The notes: generated from the sequence alone by a model not told the origin. DNA of 64,000 nucleotides from Bauldia sp. (GCA_028284325.1 JANQRX010000008.1:224371-288370); one strand, 5' to 3'; positions 44,062 to 54,357 are shown, counted from the stretch's first letter. Numbers and translations: made by a program.

Positions 44062-46130
44062 TGTCCGTCCCCCGGTTCGGGCGGCCGCCTGGCGGCGCGC
44101 ATGATCGCGCCTACAGTCGCCAACCGGGGATCGTCGCGCAAGCTCTCGACCGGCACGGCGATCCGCCGGCGCCAGTTGGGGTGCTCGTCGATCGTGCCGG
44201 GAATGTTCTGCTGGTCGACCTCACCGAAAGCGTCGTCCAGCTGCACGGCGACCAGTTCCGCCGGCGATCGCGCCAGTGTCGCGTGAACGGCGTCCGTGTC
44301 GGACACCTCGCCCGCGTCCGCCGTCAGCGCATCGAGACGCGCATTGTCCGCGGCCCGGTCGGCGCGAACAGCCTCGGTCTCGTCATCCTCGACGTGGCCG
44401 AGGCGCTCCTGCCAGTCGAGATCGTGACCGCTGCGGAAACCGGCGAGCGTCGGCAGGTCGTGGTTGCCGAAGCTGGCGAGGCTGCGCGCCCGATAGTCGG
44501 AAGGTGCGATCATCATCCGGTCATCATCGTCGTCGCGGGTCAGTTGAATGACGGCGCATCCGTACAGGCCGGCGCGGGCCAGCGCGTCGCGCAGATCGCC
44601 GGCCACCAGCCCGAGGTCCTCGCCGACGACGATGCAGCCGCTGCGGCGGGCCTCGATCGCGGTGATGGCGAGGAGGGTCTCAAGCGGATAGCGGACGAAG
44701 GCACCCGGCCCGCCATCGTTCGGCAGCCAGAAGGCGCGGGCAAAACCCAGCACATGGTCGATCCGCACCAGGCCGGCATAACGCATGGTCGCCCGGAGAT
44801 TGTCGATGAACGGCCGATAGCCGGCCCGCCTGAGGCCCGGCGGCGAGAACGGGGCCAGACCCCAGTTCTGTCCGTCGTGGGTGAAGGCGTCCGGCGGCGC
44901 GCCCTGAGAGACGCCTGACGCGAAGGCGCCGCGGTTGGCCCAGACCTCGGCGCCGTCGATGCGTGCCCCGACGGCAAGATCGAGAAACAGGCCGAGGCGC
45001 ATGCCGGCATCGCGGGCCATGTTGCTCGCGGCCGCGAGCTGCGACGACGCCAGCCATTGCAGGAAACCGTGAAACCGGATGGCGGGCCCGAGGGCGCTTC
45101 CCGCCTCGGCGACCGCTGCCGATCCGGCATCCTGCAGCGCCATCGGCCACGTCATCCACGACGGACCATGGATGTCGCTCAGCGCCTCGTAGGTCGCGAA
45201 CTGCCCCAGTGCGGGACCGCCCTCGACCAGGAAGCGTTCGAACCCCGAAGCCTCGGCCAGCGACGGACCGGCTGCGGTGAACGCTTCATAGAGCGCGGTG
45301 AGCAGCCGGTCGCGGAGCCCCGCGACCGCAGGATAATCGACAAGCGGCGCCTCGCGCAGGCGCGCGGCCGCCTCGCCGGCTTCGCCCAGCAGGCGACGGG
45401 CGGCATCGGCGGTGCTGTCCCACGCCACCCGATCCGGCGCGATGTGGCCGGTGTGGTAGTAGCCGCGATGGGTCGGCGAGTAGGGGCTGATCGCGACGTC
45501 CGGCCCGGTGCCGATGGCGTGGACGGGATTGATACCGACGAAGTCGGCGCCGTGGGCCGCGAGTGCCGCCGCGGCATCACCCAGATCGACATAGTCGCCC
45601 AGCCCGAGATTGCGGTTCGACCTCAGCCCGTAGAGCGACGACGCGAACCCCCAGACGCGATCGGCGCCGGTGACCTCCCCGACCGAGGGGACGTCAACGG
45701 GCGCGACGGCGACGAGGCTGGTTTCGGTGCCGTGGGCGCTCGTGACCTCCAGCCGGTGGAGCCCCATCGGCAGTTGGCCGAGCGCGATGCGGTCCTCGGT
45801 CCGGCCTTCCCGGTTGCCGTCGTCTTCGCCGAGGCCGTCGAATTCGAGACGCCAGTCGCAGGCCGCGGCAACCGCGATCGAACTGTCCCGGCCGGCGACG
45901 GCGTGGATCTCCTCGGGCACCAACCGCGCGGCGTCCCGCCGACGCAGATCGTCGGCCGCGGCGACGATGGCTCCGTCGTCGGTGTCGAAGCCCATGCCGG
46001 CCAGAAAGGCGCGCTTGGTGTCCGGCGCGGTGACCTGTTCGACGCGATCGAAGCCGTAGTAGCTGTCGATGATGCCCATGCGCGCGGCGAGCCAATCGAG
46101 CGCCGCCGCGGACGCCGGGGCGGATGTCAC
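44058..46130 (-). CDS. malQ: 4-alpha-glucanotransferase (amylomaltase)
   Basis: The 690-residue GH77 enzyme disproportionates malto-oligosaccharides. It has WGFASSLYGLRSNRNLGLGD near residue 160 and INPVHAIG near 200. The nucleophile region RIDHVLGFARAFW is near 455, the acid Glu in VVGEDLGLV near 500, and FGNHDLPTLAGF near 555. The first 150 residues form the N-terminal extension seen in proteobacterial MalQ. The GTG at 46130 overlaps the glgX stop as GTGA; the open frame further upstream overlaps glgX and is not used. It works with GlgX and GlgP in glycogen breakdown. Confidence 0.92.
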   Translation of the reverse strand: MTSAPASAAALDWLAARMGIIDSYYGFDRVEQVTAPDTKRAFLAGMGFDTDDGAIVAAADDLRRRDAARLVPEEIHAVAGRDSSIAVAAACDWRLEFDGLGEDDGNREGRTEDRIALGQLPMGLHRLEVTSAHGTETSLVAVAPVDVPSVGEVTGADRVWGFASSLYGLRSNRNLGLGDYVDLGDAAAALAAHGADFVGINPVHAIGTGPDVAISPYSPTHRGYYHTGHIAPDRVAWDSTADAARRLLGEAGEAAARLREAPLVDYPAVAGLRDRLLTALYEAFTAAGPSLAEASGFERFLVEGGPALGQFATYEALSDIHGPSWMTWPMALQDAGSAAVAEAGSALGPAIRFHGFLQWLASSQLAAASNMARDAGMRLGLFLDLAVGARIDGAEVWANRGAFASGVSQGAPPDAFTHDGQNWGLAPFSPPGLRRAGYRPFIDNLRATMRYAGLVRIDHVLGFARAFWLPNDGGPGAFVRYPLETLLAITAIEARRSGCIVVGEDLGLVAGDLRDALARAGLYGCAVIQLTRDDDDDRMMIAPSDYRARSLASFGNHDLPTLAGFRSGHDLDWQERLGHVEDDETEAVRADRAADNARLDALTADAGEVSDTDAVHATLARSPAELVAVQLDDAFGEVDQQNIPGTIDEHPNWRRRIAVPVESLRDDPRLATVGAIMRAARRPPEPGDGQ

Positions 46131-48238
46131 GCGTGCGCTCCGCCGGCGAGCGAGAAGGCGACGACGGATTCCGCGGCCAGGACCTGCGGGCCGGCGCGAT
46201 CGCACAAGGCCGGTGCGCCGCCGGGTACGGCGGTGTCGACATCGCGCTGCCAGCGGCGGCCGGCCGGCGGCTCGGGCAGCACCATGCTTGCCTCCTGCGG
46301 GCGGCCGTTGAAGGCGACGACGACTTCGTCGCCATCGTCGAAATAGGCCGGCGCATAGGCCGCGTGGCGCAGCACCAGAACGAACCCGGACAGGCTGGGA
46401 TCACGCCAGTTGAGGTCGCTGCCGTCGAAGGCGCGCCAGGACACATCGGGATGGCCGTCGCGCCGTGGTGTGGCGTGCAGGAAACGGGTCTGATGCAGCA
46501 CCCGATGGTCGCGGCGGAAGCGCGCCAGGCGCTGGACGAACGACCTCAGATCCACATCGGCGTTGGCCCAGTCGACCCAGCCGATGGCGTTGTCCTGGCA
46601 ATAGACGTTGTTGTTGCCGCCTTGCGAATTGGCGATCTCGTCGCCGGCGAGGAGCATCGGCGTGCCCTGCGACAGGAACAGCGTCGCCAGCAGGTTGCGC
46701 CGGCGGCGGGCGCGGCGCTCGACGATCTCGGGATCGTCGCTCGGCCCTTCGACACCGCAATTGTCGCTGAAGTTCTCGTTGTGACCGTCGCGGTTGTCTT
46801 CGCCGTTGGCCTCGTTGTGCTTGGCGTTGTAGCTGGTGACGTCGGCCAGCGTGAAACCGTCATGGGCGGCCAGAAAGTTGACCGATGCCCAGCTTCGCCG
46901 CCCGAGATGGTCGAAATTGGCGGCCGAGCCGAGGACGCGCTGGGCCAGCTCCTGCGCGCTATGGGCGTCGCCGCGCCAGAAGCGGCGCGCCGTGTCGCGA
47001 TAGGCGTCGTTCCATTCGGCAAAGCCCGGCGGAAAGCCGCCGAGACGATAACCACCCGGGCCCACATCCCACGGCTCCGCGATCAGCTTGACCGTCGAGA
47101 GCACGGGATCCTGCCGCAGGGCGTCGAGGAAGCCGCCGTCGGGATCGAAGCCGTGTTGCTCCCGGGCCAGCGACGTCGCCAGGTCGAAGCGGAAGCCGTC
47201 GATCTGATAGGTCTCGACCCAGTGACGCAGGCTGTCGAGCACCATCCTCAGCACATAGGGATTGGCGACATTCAGCGTGTTGCCGGTGCCGGTGTCGTTG
47301 ACGTAGTAGCGCGGCTGGCCGGCGTGCAGGCGGTAGTAGGAAGCGTTGTCGAGGCCACGGAACGACAATGTCGGCCCGCGCTGATCGCCTTCGGCCGTGT
47401 GGTTGTAGACCACGTCGAGGATGACCTCGATGCCGGCCGCGTGGAACCGGTCGACCATCGCGGCAAACCCCGCCTCCCCGGCCGGGCCGGCATAGCGCGG
47501 CTCGAGCGCGAAGAAGCCGATCGAATTGTAACCCCAGTAGTTGGTCAGGCCGCGGTCGAGGAGAAAGTCGTCATTGACGAAGGCGTGGACCGGCAGCAGT
47601 TCGATCGCCGTCACGCCGAGCCGGCCGAGATGATCGAGCATGGCGTCGGAGGCGAGGCCGTCATAGGTGCCGCGCACGTCGTCCGGCACGTCCAGGTGCT
47701 GCCGGGTCAGGCCCTTGACGTGCGCCTCGTAGATCAGCGTGTCCTCCCATGCGCGCTGCAGGCGCCCGTCCGGCCGCGGCGGCGCGTCGGCGACCACCAC
47801 CGACTTCGGCAGGAACGGCGCGCTGTCGAGCTTGGAGAACGACAGATCGCCCTCGGCGGAGGTGGCGCTGTAGCCGAACAGCGCCCGGCTTCTGAGGAAC
47901 CGGCCGTGATAGCGCCGCGCGTACGGATCGAGCAGCAGCTTGTTGGGATTGAAGCGATGCCCGCGATGCGGGGCGTAGGCACCGTGGACGCGGAAGCCGT
48001 AATGGGCGCCCGGTTCCAGGCCGGGCGCATAACCATGCCAGATCGGTCCCGTGCGCTCCGGCAGGCGCGTGCGCGACATCTCGCGGCCGTCGTCGGGCGA
48101 GAACAGGCAGAGATCGACCCGATCGGCGTTCTGGGAGAACACCGCGAAGTTGACGCCCTCGCCGTCATGGCGGGCGCCCATCGGGAAGGCCTGGCCGGCG
48201 CGAAGCTCGACCGTCGAACGTCCGGAGGATGCGATCAT
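46127..48238 (-). CDS. glgX: Glycogen debranching enzyme
   Basis: The 703-residue GH13 isoamylase-type enzyme removes the short side chains left by GlgP. An N-terminal CBM48 domain (GVNFAVFSQNADRVDLCLF near residue 27) precedes the barrel. The barrel carries VVYNHTAEGDQRGPT near 255, the nucleophile Asp in GFRFDLATSLAR near 350, the Glu in LIAEPWDVGPGGY near 390, and NFLAAHDGFTLADV near 455. ATG 48238 overlaps the glgA stop (ATGA), fixing the start. It belongs to the same transcript as glgC and glgA. Confidence 0.95.
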   Translation of the reverse strand: MIASSGRSTVELRAGQAFPMGARHDGEGVNFAVFSQNADRVDLCLFSPDDGREMSRTRLPERTGPIWHGYAPGLEPGAHYGFRVHGAYAPHRGHRFNPNKLLLDPYARRYHGRFLRSRALFGYSATSAEGDLSFSKLDSAPFLPKSVVVADAPPRPDGRLQRAWEDTLIYEAHVKGLTRQHLDVPDDVRGTYDGLASDAMLDHLGRLGVTAIELLPVHAFVNDDFLLDRGLTNYWGYNSIGFFALEPRYAGPAGEAGFAAMVDRFHAAGIEVILDVVYNHTAEGDQRGPTLSFRGLDNASYYRLHAGQPRYYVNDTGTGNTLNVANPYVLRMVLDSLRHWVETYQIDGFRFDLATSLAREQHGFDPDGGFLDALRQDPVLSTVKLIAEPWDVGPGGYRLGGFPPGFAEWNDAYRDTARRFWRGDAHSAQELAQRVLGSAANFDHLGRRSWASVNFLAAHDGFTLADVTSYNAKHNEANGEDNRDGHNENFSDNCGVEGPSDDPEIVERRARRRRNLLATLFLSQGTPMLLAGDEIANSQGGNNNVYCQDNAIGWVDWANADVDLRSFVQRLARFRRDHRVLHQTRFLHATPRRDGHPDVSWRAFDGSDLNWRDPSLSGFVLVLRHAAYAPAYFDDGDEVVVAFNGRPQEASMVLPEPPAGRRWQRDVDTAVPGGAPALCDRAGPQVLAAESVVAFSLAGGAHA

Positions 48239-49680
48239 GGCGTCGTCGTCGCCGTGAGCGAGCGGTAGAGCGTGGCGTAGGCGTGGGCCGCGTGGTCCCA
48301 GCCGACGGGATGGCGCATGGCCCGCCCGACCATGGCCCGCCACGCCGTCTGATCGGCATGGAGATCGCACACCCGCTCGATGGCATCACCCAGCGCCTCC
48401 GGGGTCACCGGGGCGAACTGGAAACCGGTGGCGCAGCCCGCAATCATCGCGGCGTCGTTGGCGTCGATCACCGTGTCCGCCAGGCCGCCCGTGCGCGCCA
48501 CCACCGGAATGGTGCCGTAGCGCAGACCGTAGAGTTGGGTGAGGCCGCAGGGCTCGAAGCGCGACGGGATCAGGATCGCGTCGGCGCCCCCCTGCATGAG
48601 GTGCGAGAGCGGTTCGTCGTAGCCGATCACGGCGCTGACCTGCTCGGGATAGGTCGTCGTCGCGTACCGGATGCCGGCTTCCAGGTCGGCGTCGCCGGAC
48701 CCCAGCACCGCGAGCCGGGCGCCGCGGGCCACCAGGCGGGGGATCGCTTCGAGCAGAACATCGATCCCCTTCTGGCGGGTGAGCCGACTGACGACGCAGA
48801 ACAGCGGCCCGTCCGGACGCATCGGCAGATCGAAGCGCCGCTCGAGTTCGGCCTTGTTGACCGCCTTGCCCTTGCGCGCGCGGCCGGAATAGGTCGCGGC
48901 CAGGTCACCGTCGGTCTGCGGGTCCCACACGGCGGTGTCGACACCGTTCAGGATGCCGACGAGGTCACCGGCGCGGCTCGCCAGGACGCCGTGCAGCCCC
49001 ATGCCGAACTCCGGCGTCATCAGTTCGCGCGCATAGCTCGGGCTGACGGTCGTCAGGCGGTCGGCGAACACCAGGCCCGCCTTCAGGAAGCTGATCTGAT
49101 TGTAGTACTCGAAGCCATCGGCGGCGGTGAAGGCCGAGGACGGCAAGCCGAGATCGCCGATCGTGACCGGCGAGAACAGCCCCTGAAAGGCGATGTTGTG
49201 GATCGTCACCACCGTCGGCGGTGTGGCCCCCTCGCCCAGGCGCAGATAGGCCGGCACGAGGCCGGCCTGCCAGTCGTGGGCGTGCACGACATCGGGGCGC
49301 CAGCCGTCCAGGCCCTCGCGCGCGAGCGCAGCCGCCGCCTGGCACAGGCCGCCGAAGCGCAGGTGGTTGTCCGGCCAGTCGGCGCCCGTCTCGTCGAGAT
49401 ACGGGTTCCCGGGACGATCGAACAGGTGCGGTGCATCGAGGAGCAGGAGATCGAGGTCGTCGGCGGTAGCCTCAACGACGGCCGCCTCACCGCCGAACAG
49501 GGTGCCGAGCGCGGTGCGCTTGCCTGCCTTCACGCCGACCAGCGCCGCATAGGCGGGCAGCAGCGTGCGGATCTCGACGTCATGGGGCGCCAGCGCCTTC
49601 GGCAGTGCGCCGACAACGTCGGCAAGCCCTCCGGTCTTGACCAGCGGTGCGCACTCCGAGGCGACGGCGAGGACCTTCAC
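48235..49680 (-). CDS. glgA: Glycogen synthase (ADP-glucose)
   Basis: The 481-residue GT5 enzyme adds glucose from ADP-glucose to glycogen. The N-terminal Lys of the ADP-glucose site is in [19 protein letters not shown] near residue 15. [15 protein letters not shown] is near 135, and the GT-B C-terminal domain holds [16 protein letters not shown] near 305 and [18 protein letters not shown] near 385. The start is GTG overlapping the glgC stop (GTGA), and [13 protein letters not shown] is the canonical N-terminus. Confidence 0.96.
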   Translation of the reverse strand: MKVLAVASECAPLVKTGGLADVVGALPKALAPHDVEIRTLLPAYAALVGVKAGKRTALGTLFGGEAAVVEATADDLDLLLLDAPHLFDRPGNPYLDETGADWPDNHLRFGGLCQAAAALAREGLDGWRPDVVHAHDWQAGLVPAYLRLGEGATPPTVVTIHNIAFQGLFSPVTIGDLGLPSSAFTAADGFEYYNQISFLKAGLVFADRLTTVSPSYARELMTPEFGMGLHGVLASRAGDLVGILNGVDTAVWDPQTDGDLAATYSGRARKGKAVNKAELERRFDLPMRPDGPLFCVVSRLTRQKGIDVLLEAIPRLVARGARLAVLGSGDADLEAGIRYATTTYPEQVSAVIGYDEPLSHLMQGGADAILIPSRFEPCGLTQLYGLRYGTIPVVARTGGLADTVIDANDAAMIAGCATGFQFAPVTPEALGDAIERVCDLHADQTAWRAMVGRAMRHPVGWDHAAHAYATLYRSLTATTTP

Positions 49681-50942
49681 GCTTCGAGCCGCGCGATCAT
49701 GGCCTTGGTGATCAGACAAACGCCCCCGTCGGTGCGACGGAACCGCCGTTCGTCGTCGTCGAGATCCTCGCCGACCACCAGTCCTTCGGGAATCTTCACG
49801 CCGCGATCGATCACCACGTTGGTGAGGCGTGCGTTGCGCGCGACCTCGACCTCGGGAAGCGCCACCACACCGTTGAGTTCGGAGTACGAATGGCAGTGGA
49901 CGTTGGTGAACAGGAGACTGCGGCGCAGCCGCGAACCGGACACGATGCAGCCGCCTGAGACCATGGAGTTGACGGCCTCGCCGCGACGGCCTTCCTCGTT
50001 GTGGATGAACTTGGCCGGCGGTGTGATCTCGCCGTAGGTCCAGATCGGCCAATCGTGGTCGTACAGATCGAGTTCCGGCGTGAAGTCGGTGAGATCGATG
50101 TTCGCCTGCCAGAACGCCGCGACCGTGCCCACGTCGCGCCAATAGGGCTTCGATTCGCTGCCGCTCATGACGCAGGACCGGCTGAAGGGGTGGGCGCGGG
50201 CGGTCCCGTTCCTGACCAGATCGGGGATCAGATCCTTGCCGAAGTCGTGACTGGAGTCCTTGTTTTCGGCGTCGCGGCGCAGGAGATCGATCAGGAAATC
50301 GGTCTCGAAGACGTAGATGCCCATGCTGGCGAGCGCGCTGTCCGGATCACCGGGCATGGGCGGCGGATCGGCCGGCTTCTCGACGAAGTCGATGATGCGG
50401 TCGTTCTCGTCAACCTCCATGACGCCGAAACCCGTCGCCTCCATGCGGGGGACGGCGATGCAGCCGACGGTCACCTGAGCACCGGTCGCCTCGTGCTCCC
50501 GCAGCATGTGGGTGTAGTCCTGCTTGTAGATGTGATCGCCGGCCAGGATGATGATGTACTTCTTGCGGTAGCTCTCGATGATGTCGATGTTCTGGGTCAC
50601 GGCATCGGCGGTACCCAGGTACCATTGACGCTCGTTGACGCGCTGCGAAGCCGGCAGGATGTCGAGGGACTCGTTGCGCTCGGCGCGAAAGAAGCTCCAG
50701 CCGCGCTGAAGATGCCGGATCAGGCTGTGCGCCTTGTACTGGGTAGCGACGCCGATGTTGCGGATTCCGGAGTTCAGGGCGTTGGACAGAGCGAAATCGA
50801 TGATGCGGCTCTTGCCGCCGAAATGAACGGCCGGTTTGGCGCGCTTGTCCGTCAGTTCCAGCAAGCGGCTCCCACGGCCACCGGCGAGGACGAAGGCCAC
50901 AGCTTCGCGGCTCATCACCTCGGCACTACGAGTCTTGGCCAT
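49677..50942 (-). CDS. glgC: Glucose-1-phosphate adenylyltransferase (ADP-glucose pyrophosphorylase)
   Basis: The 421-residue enzyme makes ADP-glucose, the committed step of glycogen synthesis. The nucleotidyltransferase loop is [20 protein letters not shown] near residue 18, and [20 protein letters not shown] follows near 45. [10 protein letters not shown] near 107 and [10 protein letters not shown] near 135 form the active site. The C-terminal left-handed beta-helix carries allosteric function. It is the first gene of the eight-gene glycogen operon. A candidate promoter lies at 50981-51009. Confidence 0.96.
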   Translation of the reverse strand: MAKTRSAEVMSREAVAFVLAGGRGSRLLELTDKRAKPAVHFGGKSRIIDFALSNALNSGIRNIGVATQYKAHSLIRHLQRGWSFFRAERNESLDILPASQRVNERQWYLGTADAVTQNIDIIESYRKKYIIILAGDHIYKQDYTHMLREHEATGAQVTVGCIAVPRMEATGFGVMEVDENDRIIDFVEKPADPPPMPGDPDSALASMGIYVFETDFLIDLLRRDAENKDSSHDFGKDLIPDLVRNGTARAHPFSRSCVMSGSESKPYWRDVGTVAAFWQANIDLTDFTPELDLYDHDWPIWTYGEITPPAKFIHNEEGRRGEAVNSMVSGGCIVSGSRLRRSLLFTNVHCHSYSELNGVVALPEVEVARNARLTNVVIDRGVKIPEGLVVGEDLDDDERRFRRTDGGVCLITKAMIARLEA

Positions 50943-50952
50943 AACGCGTCCC

Positions 50953-50980
50953 GATCGCTGGCGGAATAGACTGAGCGATC
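50953..50980. promoter_or_regulatory. Inverted repeat in the glgC leader
   Basis: GATCGCT (50953-50959) and AGCGATC (50974-50980) are perfect inverted arms 14 bases apart, between the candidate promoter and the glgC ATG. As DNA it could be a regulator site; as RNA a hairpin just before the ribosome binding region. Function is unknown. Confidence 0.3.
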
Positions 50981-51009
50981 AGTAACCGACGTTCGATGCG
51001 ATGCGTCAA
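50981..51009 (-). promoter_or_regulatory. Candidate promoter of the glycogen operon
   Basis: On the minus strand TTGACG (51009-51004) and GTTACT (50986-50981) are 17 bases apart, which would start transcription about 30 bases before the glgC ATG. The -10 matches consensus at only three positions. It is the best pair in the 124-base gap between galD and glgC. Confidence 0.3.
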
Positions 51010-51066
51010 GTTCGGACGCTTCACGCACCAGCCGGATATGGCCCGTTTTCGGCCGTCCGCGGTCCG

Positions 51067-52140
51067 TCAGGCGCCGCAAACGTGATGGGCGAAGACGCGG
51101 CCGTCCATGAGCTTGCGGGCGGTACGCAGGATGGCCGCGGAAGCGACCTCACCGCGCTCGTCCAGCGTCGCGACGATGGCGGTTGCGCCACTCGGATGTT
51201 CGATCCGCAGCGTCTTGGGATTGCCGTCGGGGATCACGGACAGGGCGGCCGCGACGGAGCCCGGCATGAGGCAGGCCGTACCGACGCTGACGGCGCCGAA
51301 CACGCCGATCGATGCGTGGCAGCGATGGGGAATGAAGGTACGGGTCGAGACGGCGCCGCCGGCGGCGGGCGCGCTGACCATGGTCATCTTGGGCACCGTC
51401 TTGTCGGCCACGTCACCCAGGTTCATCAACGGGCCGCAGGCAAGGCGCAGGGCTTCAAGTCGTTCGCGGAGACCGGCGTTGCCCTCCAGCTCCTCGCGGC
51501 TCTCGCTCCCCTCGATGCCCATGTCGCTCGCCCGGACGACCACCACCGGCATGCCGTTGTCGATCAGCGTGACCTCGTGGCCCGCCACCGCGTCGACGAC
51601 GTTGCCGGCGGGCAGGAGGGCGCCGCAGGTGGAGCCGGCCGTCTCCTTGAAGACGATCGGGATCGCGGCGGCGGCGCCGGGGACGCCGTCGATCTCGGCA
51701 TCGCCGTGATAGGCGACCTCACCGCCGGGGGTGGCGACGGTGGCGACGGCCGTCTGTCCGCTGTTGACCATGTGAATCGTGACGGTCGTGTCGGCGTCGG
51801 AAGCCTCGACCAGGCCGCGCTCGATAGCGAACGGTCCGACGCCGGCCAGGATGTTGCCGCAGTTCTGCGCGTCGGAGACCAGCGGCCGGTCCACGTACAC
51901 CTGGAGGAAATGGTAGTCGACGTCCACGCCGGGACGATCGGACGGCGCCACCACGGCGACCTTGGACGTCAGCGGGTCGGCGCCGCCCATGCCGTCGATC
52001 TGGCGGATATCGGGCGAGCCCATGATCGACAGGAGAAGCGCATCGCGGGCCGCGACATCGTCCGGCAGGTCCGACTTCAGGAAGTAGCCGCCCTTCGACG
52101 TGCCGCCCCGCATCCACATGACGCGGATGCCGTCAGTCAT
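51067..52140 (-). CDS. galD: 4-oxalomesaconate tautomerase (PrpF family)
   Basis: The 357-residue PrpF-fold isomerase has two diaminopimelate-epimerase-like halves. [14 protein letters not shown] near residue 8, with [18 protein letters not shown] near 47, is the PrpF/GalD signature. [14 protein letters not shown] near 92 and [12 protein letters not shown] near 255 belong to the active-site half-domains. With galC and galB next to it, the enzyme most likely converts 4-oxalomesaconate between keto and enol forms in gallate/protocatechuate 4,5-cleavage. PrpF aconitate isomerases share the fold but occur with 2-methylcitrate genes, which are absent. It overlaps galC by 8 bases. Confidence 0.87.
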   Translation of the reverse strand: MTDGIRVMWMRGGTSKGGYFLKSDLPDDVAARDALLLSIMGSPDIRQIDGMGGADPLTSKVAVVAPSDRPGVDVDYHFLQVYVDRPLVSDAQNCGNILAGVGPFAIERGLVEASDADTTVTIHMVNSGQTAVATVATPGGEVAYHGDAEIDGVPGAAAAIPIVFKETAGSTCGALLPAGNVVDAVAGHEVTLIDNGMPVVVVRASDMGIEGSESREELEGNAGLRERLEALRLACGPLMNLGDVADKTVPKMTMVSAPAAGGAVSTRTFIPHRCHASIGVFGAVSVGTACLMPGSVAAALSVIPDGNPKTLRIEHPSGATAIVATLDERGEVASAAILRTARKLMDGRVFAHHVCGA

Positions 52141-52807
52141 AGTCGAGGCCCTTGTCGGCCAACCGTTCGCGCATGTCGTAGATGTCGAGACCGAGTTCGC
52201 CGGCGGCGAGCCGGCGACGGGTCTCGGCTTCCTTGTCGAGCCGCGCCCTGGCCTTGTCCAGAACCGTCACCGCTTCGGTGCGGGGGACGACGACGACCCC
52301 GTCGTCATCGGCCACGATCACATCGCCGGGATGGACCAGGGCCCCGGCGCACACCACCGGGACGTTGACCGATCCGACGGTCTCCTTGACCGTGCCCTGC
52401 GCGCTGATCGCCCGCGACCAGACGGGGAAACCCATGGTCGTCAGGTCCTTCTTGTCGCGGACGCCGGCATCGATCACCAGGCCGACACCACCGTGGGTCC
52501 GGAACGACGTCGCCAGCAGCTCGCCAAAATAGCCGGCGTCGGAGGGCGAGGTCACGGCCACGACCACGATGTCGCCTTCGCGCACCTGCTCGGCGGCGAC
52601 ATGGAGCATCCAGTTGTCCGCCGGCGGCGCGAGCACGGTCACTGCCGAGGCACCGACCGATGCGCCCGCGAAGATCGGCCGCATGTACGACGCCATCAGT
52701 CCCGTACGGTTCTGGGCCTCATGGACGGTGGCAACGCCACAGGCCCCGAGTGCGGTGACGACGGCCGGATCGGCGCGTTCGACGTCGCGGACGACGACGC
52801 CGCTCAC
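52133..52807 (-). CDS. galC: 4-carboxy-4-hydroxy-2-oxoadipate aldolase / oxaloacetate decarboxylase (RraA-like)
   Basis: The 224-residue protein of the RraA/HMG-CHA aldolase fold has [14 protein letters not shown] near residue 28, [22 protein letters not shown] near 80 (the substrate and metal loop), [14 protein letters not shown] near 113 and the metal Asp region [13 protein letters not shown] near 168. It cleaves CHA to pyruvate and oxaloacetate. Some RraA-fold proteins instead inhibit RNase E, but the gal neighbours settle the role here. The start is GTG overlapping the galB stop (GTGA). Confidence 0.87.
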   Translation of the reverse strand: MSGVVVRDVERADPAVVTALGACGVATVHEAQNRTGLMASYMRPIFAGASVGASAVTVLAPPADNWMLHVAAEQVREGDIVVVAVTSPSDAGYFGELLATSFRTHGGVGLVIDAGVRDKKDLTTMGFPVWSRAISAQGTVKETVGSVNVPVVCAGALVHPGDVIVADDDGVVVVPRTEAVTVLDKARARLDKEAETRRRLAAGELGLDIYDMRERLADKGLDYD

Positions 52808-53541
52808 GTCAGTTCATCCACGGTGATCGGAAACACGCGCTGGAATCCTTCGGCGTGGGTCGCCTTGCGGCCGCCGGCCATGCCGCCGGAGTTGCGACGG
52901 AAATGGTTGCCGCGGTTCTCGGCGGCATTGGTGTAGTAGCGCCACAGATGCTCCTGGCCTTCCATGCACTCGATGGCGGCTTTCTTGCGGTCCCACACCG
53001 GTGAGATGTCCAGGAACACGTCGGGCTTCCAGCCCATCTGCTCGGTCTGGTGCGGCTCGAACAGATAGAGCTGCGGCGCGCCGAGAACCTTCTCGCCGGG
53101 ATTGTGCCCCCAGGCCTGGGCGATCATCCGGCACTCCAGAGCCACCTGGGTCGTGTACATGTGGTCGGTGTTGTACGGATCGTAGTGCGAATGGGACATC
53201 ATGAAGGCGGGCTGCACCTCGCGAATGACGTCGACCAGCCGGAACTTGGCGTCCCGATCCAGTTCGAGCGGATAGTCACCGAGGTCGAAGAACCGGATGT
53301 CGCCGACGCCGAGCGCGGCGGCGGCGTTTTCGGCCTCCGCCTTCCGCGCCGCCTTGACCCGGTCGAGCGTCATGCCGTCCTGCTTCCACAGCTTGGCGCT
53401 CTCGCCTCGCTCGCCGTAGGACAGGCAGACGATCGTGACCTCGTACCCCCTCGACGCGTGAAGGGCGATTGCGCCGCCGGCGCGCCAGACGAAGTCGGCG
53501 GCATGCGCGCTGATCACCAACGCGGTCCTGGTTTCGCTCAT
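52804..53541 (-). CDS. galB: 4-oxalomesaconate hydratase (PIG-L-type zinc enzyme)
   Basis: The 245-residue LmbE/PIG-L-fold protein has the zinc motif [19 protein letters not shown] near residue 10 (His-x-x-Asp type), [16 protein letters not shown] near 38 and [14 protein letters not shown] near 118 with metal His residues. The segment [21 protein letters not shown] near 173 is very close to Pseudomonas GalB as I recall it, which hydrates 4-oxalomesaconate to CHA despite belonging to a deacetylase family. It is first in the galBCD unit. An inverted repeat (53597-53625) upstream may be its regulator site. Confidence 0.87.
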   Translation of the reverse strand: MSETRTALVISAHAADFVWRAGGAIALHASRGYEVTIVCLSYGERGESAKLWKQDGMTLDRVKAARKAEAENAAAALGVGDIRFFDLGDYPLELDRDAKFRLVDVIREVQPAFMMSHSHYDPYNTDHMYTTQVALECRMIAQAWGHNPGEKVLGAPQLYLFEPHQTEQMGWKPDVFLDISPVWDRKKAAIECMEGQEHLWRYYTNAAENRGNHFRRNSGGMAGGRKATHAEGFQRVFPITVDELT

Positions 53542-53596
53542 GATCGATGTCCCTGCGTGCGAAGCAGGAGACTATCGCGACGGGATCAGGCGACCC

Positions 53597-53625
53597 ATTC
53601 CAACCGCCTGAGCGCCCATTGGAAT
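53597..53625. promoter_or_regulatory. Inverted repeat upstream of galBCD
   Basis: ATTCCAA (53597-53603) and TTGGAAT (53619-53625) are perfect inverted arms separated by 15 bases, about 56 bases before the galB ATG. Aromatic-degradation genes of this type are often controlled by LysR or MarR regulators that bind such elements. No regulator gene lies alongside in this window. Confidence 0.35.
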
Positions 53626-53655
53626 TCGGTATAGCGCGTCGCCGGCGCCGCAGGT

Positions 53656-54357
53656 TCAGGGTTTCGGTGACCAGCGGGTCGGGTACGGGCTCCCCTCGGT
53701 GATCGCGACGTGATTCTCCAACCGGGCAATGCCGGCAACGTTGTCGGCGGCGACCTTGACGGCCGCCAACTCGTCCTCGGAGCGGACGAAGCCGTAGACC
53801 TGCACGACCTTGTCGGACACGACCACGCTCAGAAGGTGCGCCTGCAGGCCCGCCTCCGCCAGCGCCGCGACCATGGCGCCACGGATACCGGCGTCGTCGT
53901 CGGCAACGTCGGCCGCGGCGGCGGGACGCATCAGGGCGGCGATGAGGTTGGCACGACTCACCAGGCCGACCAGCTTGCCGTCCTGAAGGACCGGCACCCG
54001 CTTGATCCTGTGCTTCTCCAGACGTTCGGCAACCTCGCCGAGATCGGTTTCCACGTCGACGGTGATCACGTTTTTGGTCATCACATCGCGGGCGAAACGG
54101 CCGTGGCTCTTCACGTAGGTCTGCGCCTGGTTCGGGTCGCCGACGATCCGCAGCCACCACGACGGCTGCCGCCCGGTCCCGATGTCCGGCCGGCGCACGA
54201 GATCGCCCTCGGTGACGATACCGAGCATGTCGCCGGTATGATCGACGATGGGAACGCCGCTGATCCGATTCTCAAGGAGTAAGGCGGCGACTTCGGCCAC
54301 CGGCGTGTCCGGGCCGGTGGTGATGACCGAGGTGGTCATGACATCGCGTGCGCGCAT
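53656..54357 (-). CDS. CBS-pair and BON domain protein
   Basis: The 233-residue cytosolic protein has a tandem CBS pair (residues about 1-60 from MRARDVMTTSVITTGP, and 85-145 from RDVMTKNVITVD), which usually senses adenosyl nucleotides. It is followed by a BON domain (about 155-222, with VVSDKVVQVYGFVRSEDE), which can bind membranes or hydrophobic ligands. CBS-BON proteins are common single genes in alphaproteobacteria and have no fixed function. The first CBS unit is interrupted by a Trp-Trp insert (PSWWLRIVGD) before the second. It is not part of the gal transcript by function, though it lies upstream in the same direction. Confidence 0.85.
   Translation of the reverse strand: MRARDVMTTSVITTGPDTPVAEVAALLLENRISGVPIVDHTGDMLGIVTEGDLVRRPDIGTGRQPSWWLRIVGDPNQAQTYVKSHGRFARDVMTKNVITVDVETDLGEVAERLEKHRIKRVPVLQDGKLVGLVSRANLIAALMRPAAAADVADDDAGIRGAMVAALAEAGLQAHLLSVVVSDKVVQVYGFVRSEDELAAVKVAADNVAGIARLENHVAITEGSPYPTRWSPKP

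Noticed and set aside
52133..52807. RNase E inhibitor RraA.
   Set aside because: The RraA fold is shared with CHA aldolase. Flanking galB and galD genes and the kept metal/substrate loop support the aldolase.
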